DNA of 64,000 bases from Actinoalloteichus_B caeruleus (GCF_000718005.1 NZ_JODV01000015.1), one strand, 5' to 3'. Positions 14,901 to 20,084 are shown, numbered from the stretch's first letter. The notes: generated from the letters alone by a model not told the origin. Numbers and translations: made by a program.

Positions 14901-17763
14901 GCCGGGTGTAGGAGCTGTCCCACCCGGTGAAGTCCTCGCCGAAGGCCGCCGAGGACGACCGAGCGGGAAGCGCGTCGAACGCCTGCCGCCACCGGTCGAC
15001 GGTGTCGTCCTCGGAAACGCCTCCCGCCACGTCCTGGGCCGGTACCACGTACCCCACCAGGCGCGGGTCCCCACGCCGGTCCTCCCGCGCGACGACGACG
15101 GCCTGGCGCACCCAGGGCTGGGCGAGCAGTGCGGCCTCGACCTCCGCGGGTTCGATGCGGTGACCACGCAGCTTCACCTGCTCGTCCGCGCGTCCGACGA
15201 ACTCCAACTCGCCGACGGTGTTCCACCGGGCGAGGTCACCGGTCCGGTACATCCGTCGCCCGGAGTCGAACGGGTCGGCGAGGAACCGCGACGCGGTCAG
15301 CCCAGGACGGTGGATGTATCCCCGAGCGACGTGCGCGCCCGCCACGTACAACTCGCCCACGACACCGGTGGGCGTCCGCCGCAGGTGGTCGTCCAGCACG
15401 TACACCTGGACCCCGTCGAGGGCGGTGCCGATCGGTACCAGGCCGCCGACACCGCCTTCGCCGTCGGCGCGGCGGCCCGTCACCATGACGGTCGTCTCCG
15501 TCGGTCCGTACAGGTTGAACAACGGCGCGTCCACCTGCTCGGCGAACCGCGCGGCCAACTCGACGGGGAGCGCTTCTCCGCAGGCGATCACCTGTCGCAA
15601 CGAGGACGCTTCCCGCAGCACCGAAGCCTGCTCCTCCTGCCTGACGAGCCGGTCCAACGCCGAGGGTGTCTGCGCCAACACGGTCACGCCCTCGGCGACC
15701 AGCAGGTCCCGGAACCGCGGTGCCGACTGGGTCACCTCATCCGGGACCACGACCAGGCGTCCCCCGCTCAACAGGGCACCCCAGATCTCGAAGACGGAGA
15801 AGTCGAAGGCGGGGGAGTGGAACAGGGACCAGACGTCGTCTTCGAGGACACCGTGCCCGTCCCGGACCGCGCGGCACAACGCCACGAGATTGCGGTGCTC
15901 GACCACCACCCCCTTCGGTTCCCCCGTCGATCCCGAGGTGTGGATCACGTACACGGGGTGGCGGTCGGTGAGACCGGCGGGACTCGGTTCGGTGTCGGCC
16001 CGCGTGGCCAACGCCGACGCGGTCTCCGGTGTGCCGAGGGCGAGCACGTCCACCGGGAGCCCCGGGGCCGGCCTGTCAGTGATGACAAGAGCGGGGGATG
16101 CGCTGGCCAGGACACGTCGGATCCGCGCGGTGGGCTGGGATGGTTCGAGCGGGAGGTAGGCACCGCCAGCCTTCACCACGGCCAGCACCGCGACGATCAG
16201 GTCCAGCGAACGGGGGAGGAGGACGGCCACGGGCTCGCCCACACCGCAGCCGCGCTCCGTCAGCAACCGGGCGAGGCGGTTGGCCCTCGCGTCGAGCTCG
16301 GCGTACGTGAGGGTGCGGCCCTCGAAGGTCACCGCACCGGCGGTCGGAGTGCGGCGCACCAGCGAGGCGAACACGTCTGGCACGGTCGCAGCGTCATGAG
16401 CCCACTCCCCGGCGATCCCGTCCTCGTGCCGCGCCGGCGGCCGGAAACGCAGGACCGACGCGAGCGCGTCGATCCGCGCGGACGGCGCGGCCGTCAGGAC
16501 GGCCAGGGCCTGGGTCCACCGCTCGTGGTGCTCCTCGACCTCGTCGGCGCCGTGCACGTCGGGGTTCCCGGAGAACACCACGACCGGTTCACCGCCGGTG
16601 CTGACCTCGGCTGTCTCGATGCTGATCTCCAGCTCCCGCACCGGCCCGGACGACAGCGGACTCCCCACCGCGGTCAGGCCCGCGAACCTCGGTGTCGCGG
16701 CGGGAACGAGGTTCACCGCCACGCCCGTCAGCGACGACCCACTCCCACCCAGGCCCATTTCCTGGTGCAGGTGCTCCAACGGGAAACGCCCGTGTCGTGT
16801 GACCTCCTCCAGCGCGGCCGCCACCCTCCGGGCGAGCCCGGTGAACGTGGTCTCCGGTGACACGACGACACGTAACGGCAGTTCGTTGGCCACCATGGCC
16901 GGGGTGCGCGCGACGGCGGGGTCCTCCCTGCACGGCAGCGGAACCGACAGCACGACGTCCCGGTTGCCCGTCAGGCGGTAGACGTAGGAGACCACGGCGG
17001 CCACCAGCAGCGCCCGCACGGAGATCCCCTCCGCTTCGGACAGCGCGCGCAACTGCCACGCCTGGTCGGCGTCGAGCGGTCGGGCGGCGCCCCGCTCCGG
17101 GGCGGCGGGCGCGGGCACCAACCCGGCCAGCGACGTCGGACCTGTGAGGCCAGCGAGGGATGTGCGCCAGTACTCCCGGTCCCTGTGGTAGTCGGCAGAG
17201 GCCAGGTACGCGGTCGCCGAGGCGTTGATCTCCGCCAGGGGCACCGTGTCCACCGCCGGTGGCTCCTCGCCGCCGACGAACGCGCCGTACACGCGAGCGA
17301 TCCGGGCCAGGTGAGCCCCGAGCCCGGCGTCATCCATCACCAGGTGGTGGGCGGCCAGGTGAAGCAGGTGGGAGTCGTCGGACAGTCGTACCAGGGTGTG
17401 CGTCACCAGGCCGTCGGCCGCGGGGTCACGCGGCTCCCGCATGTTGGCCCGCACCCAGGAGTCCGCCCTCGCCCGAGGGTCGTCCGCTCGGGAGAAGTCC
17501 CGTACCCGCAGGACGTCCTTCCCCCGAGGAGTGATGACCTGCCACACCTCGTCACCGTCGACGTCGAACCGCGAGCGGGCCGCCTCCGCGTCCTCGACGG
17601 CCCGGGCGACGCTCCGCTCCAACGCGGAGACGTCGAGCGGACCGACGAGGTCCACCACCGTGCCGACCACGAAGCGAGGGTTCGACGGGGCAACCCGGTG
17701 GCTCAGCCAGATCCCGCGCTGCCCAACGCTGATGGGCTGCCTGACGTACCGAACCTCGGACAC
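1..17763 (-). CDS. Giant nonribosomal peptide synthetase, at least five modules, cut by the left edge
   Basis: Multimodular NRPS that builds a peptide on carrier-protein thioesters in the cytoplasm. The frame is open from the GTG at 17763 to base 1 (5921 codons visible, no stop). Domain order from the N-terminus is C-A-MT-T, C-A-T, C-A-T, C-A-MT-T, C-A-MT(partial). All five condensation domains keep the HHxxxDG-type motif (first one HHLVMDDAG, others such as HHIAGDGWS). The four visible carrier domains carry GGHSL with the phosphopantetheine serine. Three adenylation domains contain an inserted methyltransferase with the SAM motif VLEIGVGSG, of the kind that N-methylates the bound amino acid. 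No epimerase, reductase or thioesterase is visible, so the gene or its partners continue to the left. The GTG start is supported by AGGAGG seven to eight bases upstream. The protein begins directly with a condensation domain, so it needs a donor from another protein or an acyl starter. The product is unidentified. Confidence 0.95.
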   Translation of the reverse strand, partial: MSEVRYVRQPISVGQRGIWLSHRVAPSNPRFVVGTVVDLVGPLDVSALERSVARAVEDAEAARSRFDVDGDEVWQVITPRGKDVLRVRDFSRADDPRARADSWVRANMREPRDPAADGLVTHTLVRLSDDSHLLHLAAHHLVMDDAGLGAHLARIARVYGAFVGGEEPPAVDTVPLAEINASATAYLASADYHRDREYWRTSLAGLTGPTSLAGLVPAPAAPERGAARPLDADQAWQLRALSEAEGISVRALLVAAVVSYVYRLTGNRDVVLSVPLPCREDPAVARTPAMVANELPLRVVVSPETTFTGLARRVAAALEEVTRHGRFPLEHLHQEMGLGGSGSSLTGVAVNLVPAATPRFAGLTAVGSPLSSGPVRELEISIETAEVSTGGEPVVVFSGNPDVHGADEVEEHHERWTQALAVLTAAPSARIDALASVLRFRPPARHEDGIAGEWAHDAATVPDVFASLVRRTPTAGAVTFEGRTLTYAELDARANRLARLLTERGCGVGEPVAVLLPRSLDLIVAVLAVVKAGGAYLPLEPSQPTARIRRVLASASPALVITDRPAPGLPVDVLALGTPETASALATRADTEPSPAGLTDRHPVYVIHTSGSTGEPKGVVVEHRNLVALCRAVRDGHGVLEDDVWSLFHSPAFDFSVFEIWGALLSGGRLVVVPDEVTQSAPRFRDLLVAEGVTVLAQTPSALDRLVRQEEQASVLREASSLRQVIACGEALPVELAARFAEQVDAPLFNLYGPTETTVMVTGRRADGEGGVGGLVPIGTALDGVQVYVLDDHLRRTPTGVVGELYVAGAHVARGYIHRPGLTASRFLADPFDSGRRMYRTGDLARWNTVGELEFVGRADEQVKLRGHRIEPAEVEAALLAQPWVRQAVVVAREDRRGDPRLVGYVVPAQDVAGGVSEDDTVDRWRQAFDALPARSSSAAFGEDFTGWDSSYTRRAIPLTEMREWRAAAVARVREGAPRRVLEIGVGSGLLLSELAGTCEEYWGTDLSQEVIDQLEERVVRAGLAGRVQLRCRPAHDLGGLPTDHFDTVVLNSVVQYFPGTGYLDRVLDSVLDLVVPGGRIVIGDVRNASTLHALHTAVERAQGRGGPGLPVGAARAAMLEKELVLAPGWFTAFADRDGRIGAVDIRLKRGAHHNELTRHRYEVVLHKAGVEALRLETATRLEWGVDLAGWEDLPTAPEAPVRVAGVPNARLRGESEDPGDDAIDPEDVARWAAERGLRALLTWSESDAFHFDAVLVPDSDDHRPVAGLCLAGDATTSDPTWAEAVRRHVDSTRTALAETLPAYMVPAVVVAVPAIPLNANVKVDRAALPAPAFGSSGGQAPRTPHERLLCDLFAEVTGAPDVAVGDDFFALGGHSLLATRLVNRIRALLDREVPIAALFDRPTVRELAELIAGGGRARPALVPMPRPDRVPMSFAQRRMWFLHELRNQSPSYNMPLALRLTGDLDADAMRDALGDVVARHEALRTVFAVDDGGPSQLVLAASEVAPPWAVLEVEEPELPERVAEAARRSFDLSAEPPVRAVLFRVSATDHLLLLSLHHIAGDGWSMGPLARDLSVAYAARRAGVEPAWEPLPVQYADYTLWQRELLGERSDPDSLAARQLEYWTDQLADLPELVSVPADRPRPAVALGRGGQVGTLLPAELHRALARLARDTGATVSMVSQAATAALLSRLGAGADVPLGVPVAGRTDQALDDVVGFFVNTLVLRVDTGGDPSFATLVDRVRRTALAAHAHQDVPFEHVVDAINPRRSRSRNPLFQVAVVSQNLPGAGFDLAGVTTEARWVGTDTSRTDLALNLTERYDSYGEPSGIDVIAEYDTDLFDEHTVRALLDRWERLLREVSARPDRPVGGVDLLDAAERELVLVEWNERGPVPAPVSLPDLFAARVARDANALAVVADDVELSYGELDARANRLAHWLVDKGAAPETVIGVRMSKSRDSVVATLAVMKTGAAYLPLDPNYPAERLGFMLADARPLLVLDEDSVRQNLDGWPSDAPERVVRPDGSAYVIYTSGSAGRAKGVVVTHRGLAALAAAQISRFAIDEGSRVLQFTSMSFDVSVADLCMALAAGATLVLPGQDRLVGGALLDVLLRHRVTHVQLPMSVLQTIPTDSPGSDLPDLVTAVVGGEVSSSEGVARWSASHRLVNAYGPTETTVCATISDPLDGTEAPIGTPIAGTRVYVLDDRLRPVPVGAAGELYVAGEGVARGYLGMPTLTAERFVADPFGSAGSRMYRTGDLVRWSSEGLLHFVGRADEQVKVRGFRVEPGEVEAVLRQQPAVADAVVVAREERPGDRRLVGYVVPAGDDHDHAALLGALARRLPDYLVPSALVTVPEIPVTPNGKVDRRALPAPRYGFATTGRAPRTPHEEILCGLFAQVLGVEAVDAGADFFAMGGHSLLATRLVAEVQRVFAVDLPVGELFDAPTVALLSARLARGGAARVPLTATERPRLVPLSFAQQRLWFLHELDGASATYTVPFALEFSGDVDTDALHAAVLDVVDRHEALRTTFTEVDGTRWQQVRDTSDLPSAPREHLVSEERLEPLLRELASETFDLAEEIPLRWWVVRTDGGACLLVLLAHHIAVDGWSMRPLTRDIASAYVARRGGGTPEWEPLPVQYADFTVWQRGVLGSGTSPGSAASDQLAYWRDALAGVPEEIPLPADRPRPAAPSNGGGRVLFEVPSELSTRLAALARDAGATMHMLAHAAVAMLLSRLGAGTDIPLGAPVAGRTDHAVEDLVGFFVNSVVLRADLTGDPSFTEVLGRTRATALAAYRNQDVPFDWVVDEVNPARSTARHPLFQVMVEFDPADQYQLAGAFDAVAGLGVTARTIDTGMVPFDLSVVFAQDGGGRLTYAVEYASDRFDRATAERLGLRLLRLLHTVAERPDLPLSGVDLLDPGELRRMLVEWNDTATQVEPVSVIDLFHRQVARGPNSVAAVRGSESLTYAELDRRANRLAGLLVEAGVAPGARVAILQERSLDLLVSTVAVLKAGAAYVPLDPTQPEARSRWTAEDADVVLLLTDRASTAVAPAGIGTVRITDEGVTDGYPDIRPEVTTHPEQAVYVMYTSGSTGTPKGVLNTHRNVVHLATNSYWGRGNHDAVLMHSPFAFDASTFEIWVPLLTGGTVVVASPGRLGAAEFADAITEGGVTGLFVSAGLFRTLADEDPGCFAGVRELWAGGDVVSQAAVSRVLEACQGIVVANEYGPTETTVFSSVNPMSRGDEVPSTVPIGRPLWNTGLYVLDERLRPVPPGVTGELYIAGAGVARGYWRRAGLTAARFLACPFGSPGDRMYRTGDLVRWTESGELVFLGRIDEQVKIRGFRIEPGEVESLLVAEPGVAEAAVTVREEPPGDRHLVAYVVPDGTGPCEPDVLRSALARVAPDYLVPSVVVVLRELPLTRNGKLDRAALPAPDRGVPTRGAAPAGTPRERALCELFGQVLGVSDVGVDDNFFAIGGHSLMAARLASRVRAELGVELRIRVIFDFPTPAGIAARLDASGPARPALGPLPRPEIVPLSFAQRRMWFLHRLEGRSATYNMPLALRLSGRLDRVALQAAVADVVGRHEALRTVYPDRSGEPHQVVLEPDAAVVDWRVEAVPTARLDEVLSRYAREVFDLSREVPVRARLLETGGDEHVLLLVVHHIAADGWSMAPLLEDLSSAYDARRRGARPGWAELPVQYADYTMWQRNLLGVPDAPSEFLERQVDYWTAQLEGVPGRLRLPSDRPAPATASYRGSFVSAEFDGEVQRELAALASATGATVFMVLQASLAALLTRLGAGTDVPIGSPIAGRADEALDPLVGFFVNTLVLRTDTSGDPGFSELVARVRNRALAAYAHQDVPFEYLVERINPDRSAGHHPLFQVALALQNAPTGSVSLPDLTARGVWAHTGTSRFDLLFSLTERAGGAGIEVMLEYSTDLFDESGARDLVDRWERLLRGVLADPGRSIGSVPLLSQQEWAEETGNPGLAGPTVPTPVVDDLAELFAAQVRRTPGSVALVDDEISLTYAEVDARANRLAHWLRAHGAGPERFVGVLLPRSVDLVVAVLAVLKSGSAYVPLDPDYPEDRLELIRRDTGLVAVVDADSVRWSLDQSLPATDPPRGTTRANAAYVIHTSGSTGTPKGVVVPHGNVLRLLASAGQLFDVGPDDVWTLFHSTSFDFSVWEMWGAFASGGRLVVVPFEVSRTPTRFLRLLTEHQVTVLSQTPSAFYQLADTVVDSAELPPLRLRTVVFGGEALDVDRLAAWRERFGTGGPDLVNMYGITEVTVHVSHLVLGDVAERGPGFSPLGGPLPGLRALVLDEGLRPVPRGVAGELYVAGEQVARGYLGRPGLTSSRFVADPFAGNGARMYRTGDLVRRDRGGSLEFVGRVDDQVKIRGFRIEPGEIETTLRQHPGVRHAAVVVREDQADDRRLVAYVVPAERPGGDGAEHVTEWRETYDSVYTRPNDLAFGEDFTGWDSSYTGQPIPLEEMRRWREDIVSLIRSYRPARVLEIGVGSGLLLSQLVDDCEVYWGTDFSGAVIDRLRGQVATAGLAERVVLRCQAADVVDGLPAGFFDTVVINSVVQYFPSGDYLERVVDAALALVAPGGRVLIGDVRNADTLRALHTGIHLARHPGGRKPRPAPLRVAVDRAVLLEKELVVAPRFFGRFADRVDGLEIRLKRGDYHNELTRHRYEVVMHRKPSEVVSLEDAPALVWGRDVVSLAGLPGTLEHPLRITGLPNARIAGEAFDHHGRPLVVDGVDPEDVASWGERRGLLVVTTWHPRSPELFDAVLLPPTLAGTALAGTHRTEPDTRPAVNEPTTARAVTGLPKTLREFATRHLPAHLVPSAVVVLGAMPLTPSGKLDHRALPAPAFVSEGLRAPRTPREAVLCELFADVLGSTSVGVDDDFFALGGHSLLATRLASRIRSVLGVEMGIRALFETPTVAGLAARLPGGPVREPLVRQPRPDVVPLSFAQQRLWFLYKVEGPSATYNMPVTLRLTGRLDEEALTAAVHDVVGRHEALRTVFPETNGTPHQHVLALDEVDLGWETRTATERALPRLLAEVARHGFDLATDAPIRVWRFDLASDDRVLVLAMHHIAGDGWSMAPLVRDLVAAYTARLDGHEPGWEPLPVQYADYTVWQHRVLGTLEAPESVLSSQVRYWSDQLAGLPETLPLPTDRPRPPVASHRGGFLEFALPAPLHEGMLALSGQHGATVFMLLQAGMAALLTRLGAGTDIPLGAPIAGRTDQALDDLVGFFVNTLVLRTDTSGDPTFAELVEQVRERSLSAYANQDVPFETLVEVLNPRRSQAHHPLFQVALALQNASAPTLELPGLVVTPWTAHTGTARFDLLFSLTERVRPEDGRSDGATGFVEYATDLFDRHTVELLVEHWLRLLEQFVADPHRPISHAELVGTDGSASAPAVRREVRPGQLLPDLFVAQASRTPDAVAVTDGSSELTYAELDARSNRLAHWLTSKEVGPEDLVGVLVPRSVETVVTILGVLKSGAAYLPLDPDYPADRLAFMLADARPTQVLATTSLAERLGALHEGTALLDTLGGELAVMPSTAPTDDERRQPLLPDHPAYVMYTSGSTGTPKGVVVPHRGLRDLVSFAIADLGPRRLGRMLATTSLNFDVSVFEMFPPLACGGTVEIVNDLLGLLDRDVDAPTGLLSAVPSAFTQFFEAAAHPPTVDTVVFGGEAIPVNLVEMLHDVSPGCRVVNIYGPTEATVFVTRWYSDERVAAVPPIGEPTASTVVRVLDDRLRPVPAGVSGELYVGGGQLARGYLRRPGLTAGRFVANPFGPAGSRMYRTGDVVRWNAAGELEFLGRSDDQVKVRGYRIEPGEVEAALRSHPEVAHSVVVVREDQPGDRRLVGYVVPGDGDGGEDVAGKLSEWRETYDSLYTDSRIDVFGEDFTGWDSSYSGAPIPLPEMREWRDAIVSLI
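2955..7239 (-). other. NRPS module 4: C-A-MT-T, threonine-like code
   Basis: The condensation domain spans about 7205-5900 and adenylation 5850-4600 (SFDFSVWEMW). The inserted methyltransferase covers about 4480-3400 with VLEIGVGSG near 4290-4255. A10 SGKLDHRALP lies near 3245-3210 and the carrier FFALGGHSLL near 3105-3065. The hand-read code D-F-W-S-V-G-M-V-H-K differs by two conservative positions from the well-known threonine code DFWNIGMVHK. Threonine (or serine), then N-methylated, is the best guess for this position. Confidence 0.78.
7240..10419 (-). other. NRPS module 3: C-A-T
   Basis: The condensation domain runs from about 10385 to 9060 with HHIAVDGWS near 9990-9960. Adenylation is at about 8985-7540 (AFDASTFEIW, intact TSGSTGTPKG), and the carrier domain is near 7395-7355 (FFAIGGHSLM). 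Hand-read pocket residues are D-A-F-F-W-G-E-V-F-K. The glutamate at the 322-equivalent position could pair with a basic side chain, but this is inference; no substrate is assigned. Confidence 0.75.
10420..13499 (-). other. NRPS module 2: C-A-T with degenerate A3 motif
   Basis: The condensation domain occupies roughly 13490-12170 (HHIAGDGWS near 13090), adenylation 12110-10680, and the carrier domain lies near 10560-10520 (FFAMGGHSLL). Hand-read pocket residues are D-V-A-Q-V-G-A-V-C-K, not assigned to a substrate. The phosphate-binding A3 loop reads TSGSAGRAKG instead of the usual TSGSTGxPKG; the lysine is kept but the Thr and Pro are both Ala. Core A4/A5 is SFDVSVADL, lacking the usual Trp/Phe. 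Activity of this A domain is therefore less certain than that of its neighbours. Confidence 0.75.
13500..17763 (-). other. NRPS module 1: C-A-MT-T
   Basis: The N-terminal condensation domain spans about residues 10-440 (HHLVMDDAG near residue 137). Adenylation follows at about 455-900, with core motif AFDFSVFEIW. The methyltransferase is inserted after A8, at about 920-1285 (GWDSSY, then VLEIGVGSG near residue 980). The A10 lysine sits in NANVKVD and the carrier domain in FFALGGHSLL near residue 1370. By hand alignment to the GrsA pocket the specificity residues read D-F-F-A-I-C-L-V-M-K. I do not recognise this code, so the substrate is unassigned. An N-methylated residue is expected if the MT is active. 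Boundaries are approximate. Confidence 0.8.
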
Positions 17764-17771
17764 TTGCGTTG

Positions 17772-17777
17772 CCTCCT
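17772..17777 (-). promoter_or_regulatory. Ribosome binding site of the giant NRPS
   Basis: On the minus strand the sequence AGGAGG lies eight bases before the GTG at 17763. This strong Shine-Dalgarno match decides the start codon, since there is no in-frame ATG nearby and the following residues match the beginning of a condensation domain. Confidence 0.8.
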
Positions 17778-18137
17778 ACGTCACTTCTGGGTCGGCTCGG
17801 CCGCGAGGACACCAAGCCGTGGAGCACGGGGTGGGGCCGGCGAGAACGTGACGGCACCGGTCCTCGTCGACGCTCGGTCGGCAGCCCGCCAAGGCGCCAA
17901 CCGAAACCGTCGATCGCCACTGGCGACCTGTCGCGCCCGGTGCGCCTGTGGCACCCGGGTCTCGGGCGGATCCAGGGTCGGAACAACGCACTTCCGTGGT
18001 GCTCCGGCATGTTCATCGGAAGGATCAGGGGGCGCGTTCGGTCCCGAGGTGGAGTCCACTTCCGTGAACGGGAGTCCGCATTCAAGCCTGGTGACGGACC
18101 CGCCCCCGCAATACCGAAAGGGGTGGTGTGGGTGAAA

Positions 18138-18167
18138 TGTCCGGACAACGGTGCGACCAGTGGTCGC
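18138..18167. repeat. Two adjacent palindromes upstream of the NRPS
   Basis: A perfect 10-bp palindrome (TGTCCGGACA, 18138-18147) is followed five bases later by a 15-bp palindrome with 7-bp arms (GCGACCA, one central base, TGGTCGC; 18153-18167). They lie about 390 bp before the NRPS start in otherwise featureless DNA. They could be an operator or a weak hairpin; the function is unknown. Confidence 0.45.
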
Positions 18168-18310
18168 GCGGAACACGGCCCAGTCGAGTGGTGGACCGGG
18201 AAACGAGTCCGAACACCTCGAATTCGGCCGCGGCGTTCGGTCATCCAGGGCGGTTCGTCACCGGAACCCGCGGAAAGGAACGACCTGGTCGGTCTCGCGT
18301 CGCGCCTCCC

Positions 18311-18346
18311 TCCGGAACCACCTCCGGAACCACCTCCGGTTCCGCC
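18311..18346. repeat. Short period-12 tandem repeat
   Basis: Two exact 12-bp units beginning TCCGGAACC (18311-18322 and 18323-18334) are followed by a diverged third unit. The repeat is in the non-coding gap just downstream of the mbtH-like gene. It is probably a neutral microsatellite. Confidence 0.6.
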
Positions 18347-18459
18347 CCGGCCGCGTCCCGTCGACCAGGCGCCGCCACGGAGCGCGACACCGGTCGGGAT
18401 CGTCGCGGCCACCGCGCGGGAAGCCGCGGCGGCCAGGAACCGCCCTCACCCGGTCTGCC

Positions 18460-18678
18460 TCACCCGGCGCCCTCGGCCATGGCGTCCCGCAGGCTTTTCG
18501 GCCTCATGTCCTGCCAGGAACGCTCGATGAACTCGGTCATCTCATCCCGGGTGCCAGGGCCGTGCACCACGGTCCAGCCCGCCGGCACCTCGATGGGTTC
18601 CGGCCACAGGGAGTACTGCTCCTCCTCGTTCACCAGAACCAGGTAGGACCAGTCGTCGTTCTCGAAAGGGTTGGACAT
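18460..18678 (-). CDS. MbtH-like NRPS accessory protein
   Basis: Small 72-residue chaperone-like partner that binds adenylation domains and is needed for solubility or activity of many actinobacterial NRPSs. It begins MSNPFEN and contains the family signature NEEEQYSLWP followed by the conserved Trp and Gly/Pro positions; the length is typical. An ATG 18 bases further upstream is possible, but MSNPFEN is the usual family N-terminus. GGAG lies about 12 bases upstream, a loose spacing. It is transcribed toward the giant NRPS in the same direction, about 0.7 kb away, and its natural partners are the adenylation domains there. A SARP-like direct repeat lies upstream. Confidence 0.93.
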   Translation of the reverse strand: MSNPFENDDWSYLVLVNEEEQYSLWPEPIEVPAGWTVVHGPGTRDEMTEFIERSWQDMRPKSLRDAMAEGAG

Positions 18679-18748
18679 CGGTGAACAGTGCTCCATTCAC
18701 GGCGTTGCGCGACTCGTGTGCGACGTGTCGACGCAACGTACATGCGAC

Positions 18749-18779
18749 GGTATGGACTGGGGTTGAAATCGTGTTGAAA
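18749..18779 (-). promoter_or_regulatory. Heptamer direct repeat with 11-bp period and -10-like hexamer, SARP-type operator candidate
   Basis: Two identical heptamers (GTTGAAA on the plus strand, 18762-18768 and 18773-18779) are separated by four bases, an 11-bp period. In the mbtH direction they are followed seven bases later by CATACC (about 18749-18754), a weak -10. Heptamer direct repeats with 11-bp spacing just before a -10 are the known binding pattern of SARP-family activators. No SARP gene is in the window, so the assignment is inference. Confidence 0.4.
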
Positions 18780-18817
18780 CGAGGATGTACCCGCAGGTGA
18801 GCAATGCGGTGAACCGA

Positions 18818-18845
18818 TTTACCGGAGCGTCGGGTCTGTTAGTGT
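18818..18845 (+). promoter_or_regulatory. Candidate promoter giving a leaderless aminotransferase mRNA
   Basis: TTTACC (18818-18823) and TAGTGT (18840-18845) are spaced by 16 bp. The -10 ends six bases before the ATG at 18852, so transcription would begin at or next to the start codon. That agrees with the lack of a clear ribosome binding site for this gene. Confidence 0.45.
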
Positions 18846-18851
18846 CGAGCG

Positions 18852-20084
18852 ATGTGGAACGGAAAGGGAGCGGTGGCCCCCGCCGCCGTGGAGCGAATAG
18901 TGAAAGCGCCGCCCCCGCCCATCCACGCGGCATCCATGGCCACTTCACCGGTGCGGGATCTCCTCGAACTCGCGGACCGACCCGACGTCATCTCGTTCGC
19001 GGGTGGATTTCCCGACCCGGCACTCCTGGACGTGCCGGGTATTCGCGCGGCTTTCGACACCGCGTTGTCGGGCGATGACGCCGGCCGAAACCTCCAGTAC
19101 TCCTCGACGGAGGGGAACGCGGCCCTGCGCGAGCTCGTCGCGGAGCGCCTCAGCGGTCGAGGTCTGGCCACCACCGGGCGTTCGCTGCTGATCACGACGG
19201 GCTCCCAACAGGCGTTGACGCTGGTCGCGACGACGCTGCTGGACACCCGGGCGGTGGTCCTCGTCGAGGAACCGACCTATCTCGCCGCACTCCAGTGCTT
19301 CCACCTCACGGGAGCGAAGGTCGTCCCAGTTCCTGGTGACGAGCAGGGCATCCTTCCTGATGCGCTCGCCGCCGTCGCGGGCCGGGAGGGGCCGACGATG
19401 CTGTACCTCGTCCCGACCTTCGCCAATCCCACAGGACGGACGCTGCCCGCCAGACGCCGCCGGGAGGTAGTCGAGATCGCCAGGAGGCACGGGTTCTGGA
19501 TCGTCGAGGATGAGCCGTACGCCGAGCTCCGCTACGCGGGCTCCGACCTCGACCCACTCGCGGCCCACCCCGCCGCCGAGCAGCACACCCTCTACCTCGG
19601 CAGTTTCTCCAAGATCGGCGCCCCTGGTCTGCGGATCGGATGGGTGCGCGCTCCCGCCTCGCTGCTGCCGTCACTCGTCGTCGTCAAACAGTCCCTGGAC
19701 CTCCAGACCTCGACGGTGGACCAGGCCGCCGCCGCGCACTACCTGAGCACGGGCGCATTGGACGCGCAGGTCACACGGCTCCGCGTCGCGTTCCGCGACC
19801 GCAGGGACGCCATGCTGGGGGCACTTCCCACGACCCTGCCCGACGGCAGCGCCTGGACGCGCCCCGAAGGCGGCATGTTCATCTGGGCTCGCCTCCCCGA
19901 GGGCGTGGACGCCGGACGACTCCTCCCCGACGCGCTCGCCGAGAAGGTGGCATTCGTACCAGGCCAGCCCTTCCACGTGACCGCCACCGCGCCGGAGACG
20001 ATGCGGCTGTCCTTCACCGCCAACACCACCGATGCAATCGTGACCGGCATGACCAGGCTCGCCAGCGTCCTGCGCCGATCCTGA
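18852..20084 (+). CDS. PLP-dependent class I/II aminotransferase (2-aminoadipate/HpgT-like family)
   Basis: Fold-type I aminotransferase of 410 residues. It moves an amino group between an amino acid and a 2-oxo acid using pyridoxal phosphate. The PLP lysine is K254 in SFSKIGAPGLR, with the upstream PLP-pocket motifs FANPTGRTLP and VEDEPYAELRY. The fold resembles 2-aminoadipate/aromatic aminotransferases and the HpgT-type enzymes that make unusual amino acids for NRPS pathways. Divergent placement beside the mbtH-like gene supports a role in supplying a non-proteinogenic monomer to the NRPS, but this is inference. The ATG at 18852 fits a leaderless start; in-frame GTG codons at 18873 and 18888 are alternatives. 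The substrate is unknown. Confidence 0.85.
   Translation: MWNGKGAVAPAAVERIVKAPPPPIHAASMATSPVRDLLELADRPDVISFAGGFPDPALLDVPGIRAAFDTALSGDDAGRNLQYSSTEGNAALRELVAERLSGRGLATTGRSLLITTGSQQALTLVATTLLDTRAVVLVEEPTYLAALQCFHLTGAKVVPVPGDEQGILPDALAAVAGREGPTMLYLVPTFANPTGRTLPARRRREVVEIARRHGFWIVEDEPYAELRYAGSDLDPLAAHPAAEQHTLYLGSFSKIGAPGLRIGWVRAPASLLPSLVVVKQSLDLQTSTVDQAAAAHYLSTGALDAQVTRLRVAFRDRRDAMLGALPTTLPDGSAWTRPEGGMFIWARLPEGVDAGRLLPDALAEKVAFVPGQPFHVTATAPETMRLSFTANTTDAIVTGMTRLASVLRRS

Larger units (their letters stand above)
17778..18459. other. Non-coding gap between mbtH-like gene and NRPS
   Basis: About 0.7 kb separates the two minus-strand genes. Reading frames here lack the G/C-rich third positions of the neighbours and match nothing recognisable. 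The gap holds palindromes at 18138-18167 and a short period-12 tandem repeat at 18311-18346, both listed separately. It is long enough to hold a separate promoter for the NRPS, but no convincing -10/-35 pair was found. Confidence 0.5.

Noticed and set aside
13432..16860. Long plus-strand open frame (over 1100 codons) opposite the NRPS
   Set aside because: It is the antisense shadow of a high-GC gene. The minus strand here encodes recognisable A, MT and T domains in one continuous frame.
17781..18176. 131-codon minus-strand ORF between mbtH-like gene and NRPS
   Set aside because: Third codon positions are not G/C-enriched, there is no family match, and it contains the palindromes; judged non-coding.
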